DNA from: Nocardioides sp.
GTDB taxonomy: Bacteria; Actinomycetota; Actinomycetes; Propionibacteriales; Nocardioidaceae
Assembly: GCA_030452025.1 (NCBI GenBank)
Contig: JAKDNC010000232.1
Coordinates: forward strand, 1-5,898
Direction: 5' to 3'
Length of the DNA stretch: 5,898 nucleotides
In this document: positions 1 through 5,587 of the stretch, piece after piece
Layout of the letters: each line of letters starts with the position of its first letter
Position numbering within the stretch: position 1 is the stretch's first letter
Notes under the pieces: model-generated
What the model saw: only the letters and a program-made list of their open reading frames with translations
Database searches by the model: none
What the model was told of the DNA's origin: nothing
Translations under genes and position numbers: made by a program

Positions 1-1
1 G

Positions 2-1021
2 ACGATCTCAAACCTGCGCGTCACGGCGACCGGTTCGAACGCGGGTACCCTCATCGCTGACGTGGCGTCGAAGGATATGGACGGCAACAACGTCGGCGGC
101 AGCGGAATCACGTTCGCAAACCTGAGCTTCTCGTCACTCTCTGCCAGCGGAGGCACAGCCTCGACGACCCTGACTGCTGCTGGAGCCAAGGCGTTCGCCG
201 GCTTCTACGACGCCGGTCAAGCCATGGATTCGCTGACCGTATCGTTCTCGGGCGCGCGTAATTCGTCGACCGAGCAGGTCTGCTACGACGAGAACGGCAA
301 CCGGGTCAACCCGGACGGCACACCGTACACGGGCGGCCCCGCGGTGAACACGGGCGGCGTCATGGCGGCTGCTGACACCGAGGTTCCGGCCGGCGCCGGG
401 TGGGGCGTGCTCGGATTCGGCTTCCTGCTGACTCTGTTCGCCGCTCGACGCCTCCTCGTCGCCCGGCGCGAGGTGTGGTTCCAGCACGGCCCGCTCGACC
501 ACGCGATCCGCGCCTCCATCGCGATCCCGGGCTTCATCACGCCGGTGGTCTTCAACGGGCGCCTGCTCGTCGACGGTGGGCTGCTCAACCCGGTCCCGAT
601 CGAGCCGACCGTGATCGCTGCCGCCGATCTGATCATCGGTGTCTCCCTCAACGGTGAACGCACCCTGGAGGGCAACGCGCCGGTCCGGGAGTCCGCCGAA
701 CCTCGACCGTTCGACGACTGGGCCGAGCGGATGCGACAGAGCGTCGCGGGCACGGCGATGGCGCGTCGGATGCCGCGACGCAAGGACAAGCCCGAGCCTG
801 ACCCCCTCACCAAGGACCTCGGTGTCACCAGCTTGTTGAGCATGTCCTTCGACACGATGAGCTCCCTGATCAGCCGCTACCGGATGGCCACCAACCCACC
901 CGACATGCTCGTTTCGGTGCCGATCAGCTCGGCCCGCACGCTCGACTTCCACAAGGCTGCACCGATGATCGACATGGGGCGCCGGCTGATGGCAGAGGAG
1001 CTCGACCGGCAGGGCTACTGA
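2..1021 (+). CDS. HtaA-domain surface protein fused in frame to a patatin C-terminal half (5' end outside window)
   Basis: The frame is open from base 2, so the true start lies to the left; the GTG at 62 falls inside the HtaA fold and is not a credible start. Bases 2 to about 265 encode the end of an HtaA domain, the extracellular haem-binding module of actinobacterial iron-uptake proteins: an NLRVTATG strand, TLIADVASK, then the typical ending LTAAGAKAFAGFYDAG. A short Gly/Pro-rich linker follows, then one membrane helix (about 402-446, WGVLGFGFLLTLFAA) and a positive RR cluster, which is how such anchored proteins normally end. Here the frame instead continues from about 470 into a patatin-like phospholipase sequence and stops with TGA at 1019-1021. 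By topology, the HtaA part would be outside and the patatin part cytoplasmic. I know of no such family architecture, so a rearrangement or misassembly is more likely than a designed fusion. The domain calls are firm; the reality of the fusion is uncertain. Confidence 0.8.
   Translation, partial: TISNLRVTATGSNAGTLIADVASKDMDGNNVGGSGITFANLSFSSLSASGGTASTTLTAAGAKAFAGFYDAGQAMDSLTVSFSGARNSSTEQVCYDENGNRVNPDGTPYTGGPAVNTGGVMAAADTEVPAGAGWGVLGFGFLLTLFAARRLLVARREVWFQHGPLDHAIRASIAIPGFITPVVFNGRLLVDGGLLNPVPIEPTVIAAADLIIGVSLNGERTLEGNAPVRESAEPRPFDDWAERMRQSVAGTAMARRMPRRKDKPEPDPLTKDLGVTSLLSMSFDTMSSLISRYRMATNPPDMLVSVPISSARTLDFHKAAPMIDMGRRLMAEELDRQGY
470..1021 (+). pseudogene. Patatin-like phospholipase, C-terminal half only
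   Basis: This is the downstream part of the fused frame, listed separately because it is a different gene family. The segment begins at EVWFQHGPLDHAIRASIAIPGF and continues with NGRLLVDGGLLNPVPIEPT, the hallmark block of bacterial patatin/RssA-like serine lipases; the Asp of VDGG (about 572-580) is the catalytic-dyad aspartate. The family's N-terminal half, with the glycine-rich oxyanion loop and the GXSXG nucleophile serine (roughly 130-150 residues), is absent, replaced by the HtaA/transmembrane sequence. About 183 residues remain, ending ELDRQGY. Without the serine nucleophile the fragment should have no lipase activity. The coding sequence from here to the stop is undamaged, which suggests a recent event or an assembly join. 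Its stop overlaps the convergent minus-strand gene by 7 nt, leaving no room for a terminator between them. Confidence 0.75.
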
Positions 1022-1511
1022 ACGGGCTGCCCGGTCTGGTGTGCCGTCCAGTCGGGTGGGCGACCCAGGAATGCGATCAGGTGAACCCCGGCTGATGCGC
1101 CGGGCGGGGCCACGACCTCCGGCCCGCAGACGCCGTCCATCCGCAGTGCATCCTCGCTGCCCCGCGCCGCCCTGGGATAGCGCACGGCATCGGTGTCGTC
1201 GAGCGGCTCATGCGCGACCAGCCCCGAGCCACGGGCGATGTCCCACCGGTGCACGAGGAGATTCATGCCGAAAAAGTCGTCGAGCGTTGCACCCACGGTC
1301 GTGTTGCCGAAGTAGCCGTCGTAGGACGTCTCGGCCCGCCCGTCGAGGAGGATCTCTGCACACAGGGCGCTCACGGCGGCCCAGTCGGATCGTGGGTCAC
1401 CGACCATCCTTCGCACGGGCTGGGGGCCGACCACCGGTCGGCGGGAACAGCATCGATCACCTCGGTGAACTGGGCGGCAAGTCGCTGGTAACGCTCATGG
1501 GTCGCTGTCAT
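1015..1511 (-). pseudogene. MDMPI/DinB-fold protein (TIGR03086-like), disrupted by internal deletion and frameshift
   Basis: The ATG at 1511-1509 starts MTATHERYQRLAAQFTEVID, followed by VPADRWSAPSPCEGWSVT, the standard N-terminus of the mycothiol-dependent maleylpyruvate isomerase-like (TIGR03086, DinB_2-type) family. That frame then ends quickly in unrelated residues. The family sequence resumes in another frame at DPRSDWAAVSALCAE and continues through DGYFGNTTVGATLDDFF, LLVHRWDIARGSG and AFLGRPPDW to the TAG at 1017-1015. The usual stretch between CEGW and the 'DP.. W' block (about 30 residues, including the first metal-ligand His) is missing. Four residues before the His of VHRW is Asn, whereas MDMPI enzymes have a Glu ligand there. 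The start overlaps the upstream regulator's stop (TGATG), so the two were translationally coupled. Members are cytoplasmic thiol- or metal-dependent enzymes of mostly unknown substrate. As it reads, the gene is non-functional unless the gap is an assembly error. Confidence 0.8.
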
Positions 1512-2304
1512 CACTCGATCGAAGCAGCCAGCCGCCGACCGTTCTTGTACGGATCGGACATGTCGGGGAAAGTCGAAGTACTCCCCAGGAAGACCGCCGG
1601 AGTCCTGCCGGTGACCCGTCGACACTCACGCCCCAGGTGCGCTTGGTCGACGTACCCCGCCCCCACGGCCAGGCCCGCCAGCGTCGGGCTCTCCTCCGTG
1701 GCGCCGCGGGCCACGAAGCGCTGCAACCTCAGCAGCCGAGCCAGGGCGGCCAGGCCGTAGCCGAAGAGTCGCACACATCGTCGATGCAGTGTCCGGGGCT
1801 GGACGCCGAGCACTCCGGCGAGCGAGGCCACGTCGTCGTGCGGTGCGAGCGCCAGCCTGGACAGCACCGATTCGGCGATGTAGTCGGGCTCGCGGTCGGC
1901 GTACCGCTCGTCCACCAGCCCGACCAGGATGTCCCGTCGTACGTCGAGACTGTCCGCGGCTGCGATCCGTTCGCTCCACGCGATGGCCTGTGCCTCCCCG
2001 ATCACCTCACCCGCCTCGACCCGCTGCTCCCGGACCCGGCCCGTGTCGAGTCCGAAGAGCGCCGAGGGCACACCGGGACGGAAGCGGACGCCGACCGCGG
2101 TCGTGCCCGCCGGAAGCTGGAAGGACCAGGCCGTCGTCTCGGGCCGCAGAACACAAGCCTGCCGGTCGAGAGCCAGAGCAGGTCACAGCAGGCGTCCGGC
2201 ACCAAGATGTGTTCCCCGCTGGGCACCGCCGTCCACGACCAGAGGAGCAGACGCAGGCTCTCAGCCGGTGGATCAACGGGGGTGTACCAACCAGTGCGCA
2301 GCAC
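1511..2304 (-). pseudogene. AraC-family transcriptional regulator, split by a one-base frameshift
   Basis: Two frames together give one complete AraC-type regulator of about 264 residues. The N-terminal part starts at GTG 2304-2302 (LRTGWYTPVDPPAESLRL) and includes LVPDACCDLLWLSTGRLVFCGP, the small beta-rich effector domain common in actinobacterial regulators (DUF6597-like). After CGP (about 2144) the family sequence continues in a neighbouring frame as ETTAWSFQLPAGTTAVGVRFRPG. It ends with two helix-turn-helix motifs: VASLAGVLGVQPRTLHRR (about 1831-1779) and TLAGLAVGAGY..AHLGRECRRVTGRTPAVF (about 1685-1590). One extra G after the CCG codon near 2143 would restore a single frame. An in-frame TGA lies a short way upstream of the GTG, so the start cannot be much earlier; GGGAA two bases before it is a weak ribosome site. 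The target is unknown, but the coupled DinB-fold gene and the upstream PAP2 gene are natural candidates. The family assignment is firm; whether the frameshift is real or a base-call error is open. Confidence 0.82.
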
Positions 2305-2370
2305 GTTCCCAAGATGCCCGGTTCGTCATGCACGGCGCATCGTCCAGGGCATCCAGACGCCCCGGCGGGA

Positions 2371-3189
2371 TCAGTGGAAGTCGAGGAGCCGCAACTGGGC
2401 GGCTCGCGAGGCGGGCCCCTGCCCCTGGGCGCGGGCCATCTCGATCCCGTCCGTGCTCGGCGGCGGCCCCCAGTCCCGATGATCACCCAGGATCAGGAGC
2501 CGAAGGAAGAGGCCCCCGGCCAGGACACCACCGATGAGATCGGTCGCCCAGTGCCAACCGAGGGCGAACGAGACCACGACCGAGTTGACCGTGATTGCCG
2601 CGACTGCCCAGCTCAGGACTCCGACGAGTCTCGGGGAGGCCCCGCTGTAGCGGGCGATCAGGTGGACCGCGGCGCCGTAGACCAGCACCGCTTCAGCAGC
2701 ATGACCCGAGGGGTAGCTGATGCCCCGCTCCCCGAATTCCAGGAGCCCGCCGGCGAGGAAGTGGGTCTCGCCCACGACCGGCGCCGGGCGCGCAAGCAGA
2801 AGCTTGAGCGCACCGACCCCGAAGAAGAAGGCGACCTCGGCCATCACCGCGAACCAGATCGGTCGCCACGAGCCCCGTCGGTGTGCGAGCACGATCGCCA
2901 CGACCGCGAGCACCGGGAGTCCGACGGCCTGGCCGGCGATCCGGTCGAGGACGCCCTGCACGAACGGCTCCAGCCCCGGGGCAAGGTCGACGATCCAGCG
3001 TCGGTGAAGCCTCTGGTCGAGGAGCTGCATCGGTCCGGCGGCCGCCAGCGTGACCACGGCCAGGCCGAGGACCAGCGCCGGGATCGATGTCGCCCGGGCA
3101 AGCAAGCTCGCGCCACGAGGCCCTGTGGGCGGGCGCACGGTGCGGGTATGAAGCGTGCCTGCTGGCGGCTCGGACGTTTCGACAGTCAT
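2371..3189 (-). CDS. PAP2-family membrane phosphatase
   Basis: The 272-residue integral membrane protein has about six hydrophobic helices (near residues 34-52, 87-103, 110-131, 164-180, 187-210 and 217-234) and a short polar N-terminus. It carries the type-2 phosphatidic acid phosphatase signature: K129-LLLARP-AP as motif 1, PSGH at 160-163 as motif 2, and H213-WAT-D217 as motif 3. His213 would be the phosphohistidine nucleophile and His163 the acid/base residue. Relatives remove phosphate from lipid phosphates such as undecaprenyl diphosphate or phosphatidate at the outer membrane face; the substrate here cannot be read. Two usual phosphate-binding arginines are not in register: motif 1 has Ala where KX6RP has Arg (an Arg lies two residues earlier), and motif 3 has Val-Ser where SR is expected. 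The ATG at 3189 has no clear Shine-Dalgarno and sits 9 nt after a possible -10 box. The stop is 66 nt before the AraC gene on the same strand, so cotranscription is possible. Confidence 0.88.
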   Translation of the reverse strand: MTVETSEPPAGTLHTRTVRPPTGPRGASLLARATSIPALVLGLAVVTLAAAGPMQLLDQRLHRRWIVDLAPGLEPFVQGVLDRIAGQAVGLPVLAVVAIVLAHRRGSWRPIWFAVMAEVAFFFGVGALKLLLARPAPVVGETHFLAGGLLEFGERGISYPSGHAAEAVLVYGAAVHLIARYSGASPRLVGVLSWAVAAITVNSVVVSFALGWHWATDLIGGVLAGGLFLRLLILGDHRDWGPPPSTDGIEMARAQGQGPASRAAQLRLLDFH

Positions 3190-3198
3190 GAGCCGGCG

Positions 3199-3204
3199 AG
3201 GCTA
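3199..3204 (-). promoter_or_regulatory. Candidate -10 box for the PAP2 gene
   Basis: Read on the minus strand this is TAGCCT, which matches the actinobacterial TAnnnT pattern. It ends 9 nt before the PAP2 ATG, which together with the missing ribosome site would suit a leaderless or nearly leaderless transcript. I see no convincing -35 element 16-18 nt upstream, so support is weak. Confidence 0.3.
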
Positions 3205-3283
3205 GCCAGCGGCCGTCCACAATTCACGAGGGGGAGACGAGCCTCACGCGTGCTCCATGCCACCCCAGACCGTGTGGAGACCC

Positions 3284-3295
3284 CCTGACCTCAGG
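3284..3295. promoter_or_regulatory. Palindrome in the divergent intergenic region (possible operator)
   Basis: CCTGA-CC-TCAGG is a perfect 5-bp inverted repeat with a 2-nt centre. It lies between the divergent PAP2 and permease genes, about 29 nt upstream of the permease's candidate -10 box. That position would suit an operator, but a repeat this short can occur by chance and no regulator for it is evident. Confidence 0.25.
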
Positions 3296-3323
3296 CAAGT
3301 ACGACGAGTTGAACCGGCGTGTC

Positions 3324-3329
3324 TAGGCT
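3324..3329 (+). promoter_or_regulatory. Candidate -10 box for the amino acid permease
   Basis: TAGGCT fits the actinobacterial -10 pattern and is identical to the box in front of the hydrolase at 4796-4801. It lies 39 nt before the permease ATG, giving a leader of roughly 30 nt that contains the ribosome site. No good -35 hexamer is present at 16-18 nt; a TTGAAC at 3309-3314 is only 9 nt away, too close for a standard spacer. Confidence 0.35.
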
Positions 3330-3359
3330 GTCCCGGTTGCCTGCACGGCACACGAGACC

Positions 3360-3365
3360 AGGAGG
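3360..3365 (+). promoter_or_regulatory. Shine-Dalgarno site of the permease
   Basis: AGGAGG is a full-consensus ribosome binding site 3 nt before the ATG at 3369. The spacing is tighter than usual, but the site clearly fixes this start. It contrasts with the hydrolase and PAP2 genes in the same window, which lack such a site. Confidence 0.75.
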
Positions 3366-3368
3366 ACG

Positions 3369-4772
3369 ATGACTGCCCAGAAGGTGCCCGGCACCGCCGC
3401 CGACGACAGCAGCCACCTCGGGCACGGTCTACGAACCAGGCACTTGACAATGATGGGCCTGGGCTCCGCAATCGGTGCCGGCCTGTTCCTCGGTTCCGGC
3501 GTCGGCATCGCCACCGCCGGTCCAGCGATCCTCGTCTCCTACGCCGTGGCCGGCCTGGTCGTCATCTTCGTGATGCGGATGTTGGCCGAGATGGCGAGCG
3601 CCCGACCAGCAAGTGGCTCGTTCTCGGTCTATGCCGAGGAGGCTCTCGGGCCATGGGCGGGGTTCCTGCTCGGCTGGCTGTACTGGTTCATGCTCGTCAT
3701 GGTCCTCGGTGCCGAGATCACCGGTGCGGCCCAGATCGTCAGCGACTGGCTCCCGGCATTGCCGCAGTGGGCCGCGGCGCTGGTGTTCGTGACCCTGTTC
3801 GCGATCGTCAACCTGTGGGGTGTCCGCCAGTTCGGCGAGTTCGAGTTCTGGTTCGCGTTCATCAAGGTCGCCGCCATCATCTGCTTCCTTGTCATCGGAG
3901 TGCTGCTGGCGCTCGGGGCCCTTCCGGGCACGGACCCGGTCGGCACGACGTTCCTGCTTGGCGAGGGCGGGTTCGCACCCAACGGTTTCAGCGGTGTCGC
4001 GGCTGGCCTGCTCGTCGTCGCATTCGCATTCGGCGGCATCGAGATCGTGACGATCGCCTCTGCTGAGGCTGAGGACCCGCAGCTCGCGGTCGCCCGTTCC
4101 ACCCGCAGCATCGTGTGGCGGATCCTGGTGTTCTACCTCTGCTCGATCGGGATCATGGTGCTCGTCATGCCGTGGGACTCCTCCGAGCTGGAGGCCAGCC
4201 CCTTCGCCGCGGTCCTTGACCTGGCGGGGCTCCCCCTTGCCGCCACCCTCATGCAGGTGGTCGTCGTGCTGGCGCTGCTCTCGGCGTTCAACGCTCAGGT
4301 CTACGGCACCTCGCGGATGGCCTACTCCCTCGCTCGTCGTGGCGACGGGCCCCGGGCGCTCACCCTGGTCTCGGCCAGGAACGTGCCGTGGGTCTCTGTG
4401 CTGGTCTCGATCTTCTTCGGTTTCGTGGCTGTGCTGCTCAATTGGATGCTGCCGGACTCGCTGCTGGGCATCCTGCTCAACGCGGTGGGTGCGGCGCTTC
4501 TCGTGGTCTGGGTCCTGATCGTGGTCGCGCAGCTGCGGCTGGGTCCCGTGCTGGCCGCCGAGGCCGAGGCGAGCGGCACACCACTCGCGATTCGGTCCTG
4601 GGGCCACCCCTGGCTGAACTGGGTGGTGCTCGCGGCTCTCGCCGCGCTGACGGTGCTGATGCTCACGGACTCCGATGCACGGGCACAGCTGTTCGCCACC
4701 GGCGGGCTGGTCGTGGTGATCCTCCTGATCCACGTCGTCACCCGCAGAGCGCGCGACCGAGCCCGTGGCTGA
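3369..4772 (+). CDS. Amino acid permease, APC superfamily AAT family (GabP-like)
   Basis: The 467-residue inner-membrane transporter has about 12 hydrophobic helices, from residue 28 to 458, and a polar, His-containing N-terminal tail. The length is normal for proton-coupled amino acid permeases of the AAT group. Diagnostic blocks are GLGSAIGAGLFLGSG (30-44, helix 1 substrate-binding loop), AGPAILVSY (50-58), EMASARPASGSFSVYAEEALGPWAGFLLGW (74-103), WGVRQFGEFEFWFAFIKV (150-167), and AFGGIEIVTIASAEAEDP (220-237) followed by RSIVWRILVFYLCSI (246-260). The GIEIVTIA and WRI-FYLCSI segments resemble GABA permeases more than CycA or ProY, but substrate cannot be fixed from this and I give no symbol. 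The start is set by AGGAGG upstream. The gene diverges from the PAP2 gene and is followed 36 nt later by a hydrolase gene with its own promoter. The frame shows no sign of damage. Confidence 0.92.
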   Translation: MTAQKVPGTAADDSSHLGHGLRTRHLTMMGLGSAIGAGLFLGSGVGIATAGPAILVSYAVAGLVVIFVMRMLAEMASARPASGSFSVYAEEALGPWAGFLLGWLYWFMLVMVLGAEITGAAQIVSDWLPALPQWAAALVFVTLFAIVNLWGVRQFGEFEFWFAFIKVAAIICFLVIGVLLALGALPGTDPVGTTFLLGEGGFAPNGFSGVAAGLLVVAFAFGGIEIVTIASAEAEDPQLAVARSTRSIVWRILVFYLCSIGIMVLVMPWDSSELEASPFAAVLDLAGLPLAATLMQVVVVLALLSAFNAQVYGTSRMAYSLARRGDGPRALTLVSARNVPWVSVLVSIFFGFVAVLLNWMLPDSLLGILLNAVGAALLVVWVLIVVAQLRLGPVLAAEAEASGTPLAIRSWGHPWLNWVVLAALAALTVLMLTDSDARAQLFATGGLVVVILLIHVVTRRARDRARG

Positions 4773-4801
4773 GGACAGTCGCCGGGGGCACCCCCTAGGC
4801 T
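4772..4801 (+). promoter_or_regulatory. Leaderless-type promoter of the hydrolase gene
   Basis: AGGACA (4772-4777, four of six bases of TTGACA), an 18-nt spacer and TAGGCT (4796-4801) form a plausible housekeeping sigma promoter. The -10 box ends 7 nt before the ATG at 4809, so transcription would begin at or next to the A of the start codon. There is no Shine-Dalgarno in the gap. The -35 begins on the last base of the permease stop codon. Confidence 0.55.
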
Positions 4802-4808
4802 GCTGCAC

Positions 4809-5525
4809 ATGGTCAGCACCCACTATGAGGCGATCACCACACCGGATGGAACCTTCGACGCGTTCTGTGCGGTGCCCGACGCACCCGATGCCCCAGCCGT
4901 CCTGGTCTTCCAGGAGGTCTTCGGGATCAACGACAACATTCGGGGTCTCGCCACCCGCCTGGCCGAGGCTGGCTACCTCGCGCTCGCACCGGACGTGTTC
5001 TGGCGCATCGAGCCGCGCTTCGAGCGCAAGGACGAGTCGGGGCTGGCCGATGGCTTCACGATGGTCCAGCAGCTCGACCTCGACCTCGCCACGGCCGACA
5101 TCACCGTCACCATGGCGCACGCCTTGGCGATGCCGGGATGCAACGGGCGGGTCGGCGGAGTCGGCTTCTGTCTCGGCGGCACGCTCGCCTACCTCTTCGC
5201 CACCGACTCCCGGGTGGGTGGTCGCGGCCCGGACGCCGTCGTGTCCTACTACGGCTCAGGGGTCAACGGCCTGCTCGAATCGGCGGACCGACTCCAGTGC
5301 CCGGCGCTGTTCCACTACGGCGCCGACGACCCCTACATCACCGTCGACAAGATCGACGAGGTCGAGCAGGCGCTGGCCGGTCGCCCCGACGTCACCGTGC
5401 ACCGCTACGACGCCGGGCATGCGTTCTCCAACTGGGATGCGCCATCGATGTACGACGAGACCGCCGCCCACCAGGCCTGGGGCCGGACGATGCACTTCTT
5501 CGACGAGCAGCTGCGCTCGACCTGA
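4809..5525 (+). CDS. Dienelactone hydrolase family protein (alpha/beta hydrolase)
   Basis: The 238-residue cytoplasmic enzyme matches the dienelactone hydrolase family in length and landmark order. The N-terminus is MVSTHYEAITTPDG. VFQEVFGIND carries Glu36, the residue that activates the nucleophile in this family. The nucleophile elbow GFCLGG gives Cys121, HYGADDPYI gives the catalytic Asp174, and DAGHAF gives His204. A Cys-His-Asp triad is therefore complete. In the classical enzyme of chlorocatechol degradation, substrate carboxylate is bound by arginines, one of them four residues after the catalytic His; that position is Asn208 here, so activity on dienelactone itself is doubtful and another ester or lactone is likelier. 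No catechol-pathway gene is nearby. The start is supported by family alignment and by the promoter 7 nt upstream. The gene ends at TGA 5523-5525, 62 nt from the convergent toxin gene. Confidence 0.92.
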   Translation: MVSTHYEAITTPDGTFDAFCAVPDAPDAPAVLVFQEVFGINDNIRGLATRLAEAGYLALAPDVFWRIEPRFERKDESGLADGFTMVQQLDLDLATADITVTMAHALAMPGCNGRVGGVGFCLGGTLAYLFATDSRVGGRGPDAVVSYYGSGVNGLLESADRLQCPALFHYGADDPYITVDKIDEVEQALAGRPDVTVHRYDAGHAFSNWDAPSMYDETAAHQAWGRTMHFFDEQLRST

Positions 5526-5540
5526 CCCTCAGTGGTTGAA

Positions 5541-5555
5541 GCGGTAGCCCACCGC
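5541..5555. terminator. Weak hairpin between convergent genes
   Basis: GCGGT-AGCCC-ACCGC forms a 5-bp stem with a 5-nt loop in the 62-nt gap between the hydrolase and the MazF-like gene. No T-run follows on either strand, so it is at best a weak intrinsic terminator. Nothing else in the gap looks functional. Confidence 0.2.
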
Positions 5556-5587
5556 GCTCCGTCACGGAACGGACTTCGCCGAGCTGG

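Noticed and set aside
390..399. Perfect 10-nt palindrome CCGGCGCCGG close to the fusion point
   Set aside because: It is made of Pro/Ala/Gly codons in very GC-rich coding sequence and lies about 70 nt before the join, so it gives no evidence of a recombination site.
402..480. Fusion read as a new haem-regulated lipase system
   Set aside because: The lipase half lacks the Ser nucleophile and oxyanion loop, and two other lesions lie close by, so an accidental join is the simpler reading.
134..952. A 272-codon minus-strand open frame opposite the HtaA-patatin gene
   Set aside because: Composition is that of a shadow frame, and the plus strand carries clear HtaA and patatin signatures over the same bases.
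2138..2150. Programmed ribosomal frameshift in the AraC gene
   Set aside because: No slippery heptamer or following stem is evident, and such regulators are not known to be frameshifted; a mutation or base-call error is simpler.
3245..3252. Perfect 8-nt palindrome CACGCGTG in the divergent gap
   Set aside because: Too short and GC-rich to separate from chance; the flanks do not extend the symmetry.
1789..3288. A 499-codon plus-strand open frame opposite the AraC and PAP2 genes
   Set aside because: Arg/Pro/Ala-rich low-complexity translation with no recognisable fold; the minus-strand genes explain the region fully.
3429..5120. A 563-codon minus-strand open frame opposite the permease and hydrolase
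   Set aside because: It lies wholly antisense to two well-recognised genes, is rich in Asp, Arg, His, Gln and Gly with no domain or hydrophobic core, and is a typical shadow frame of GC-rich coding DNA.
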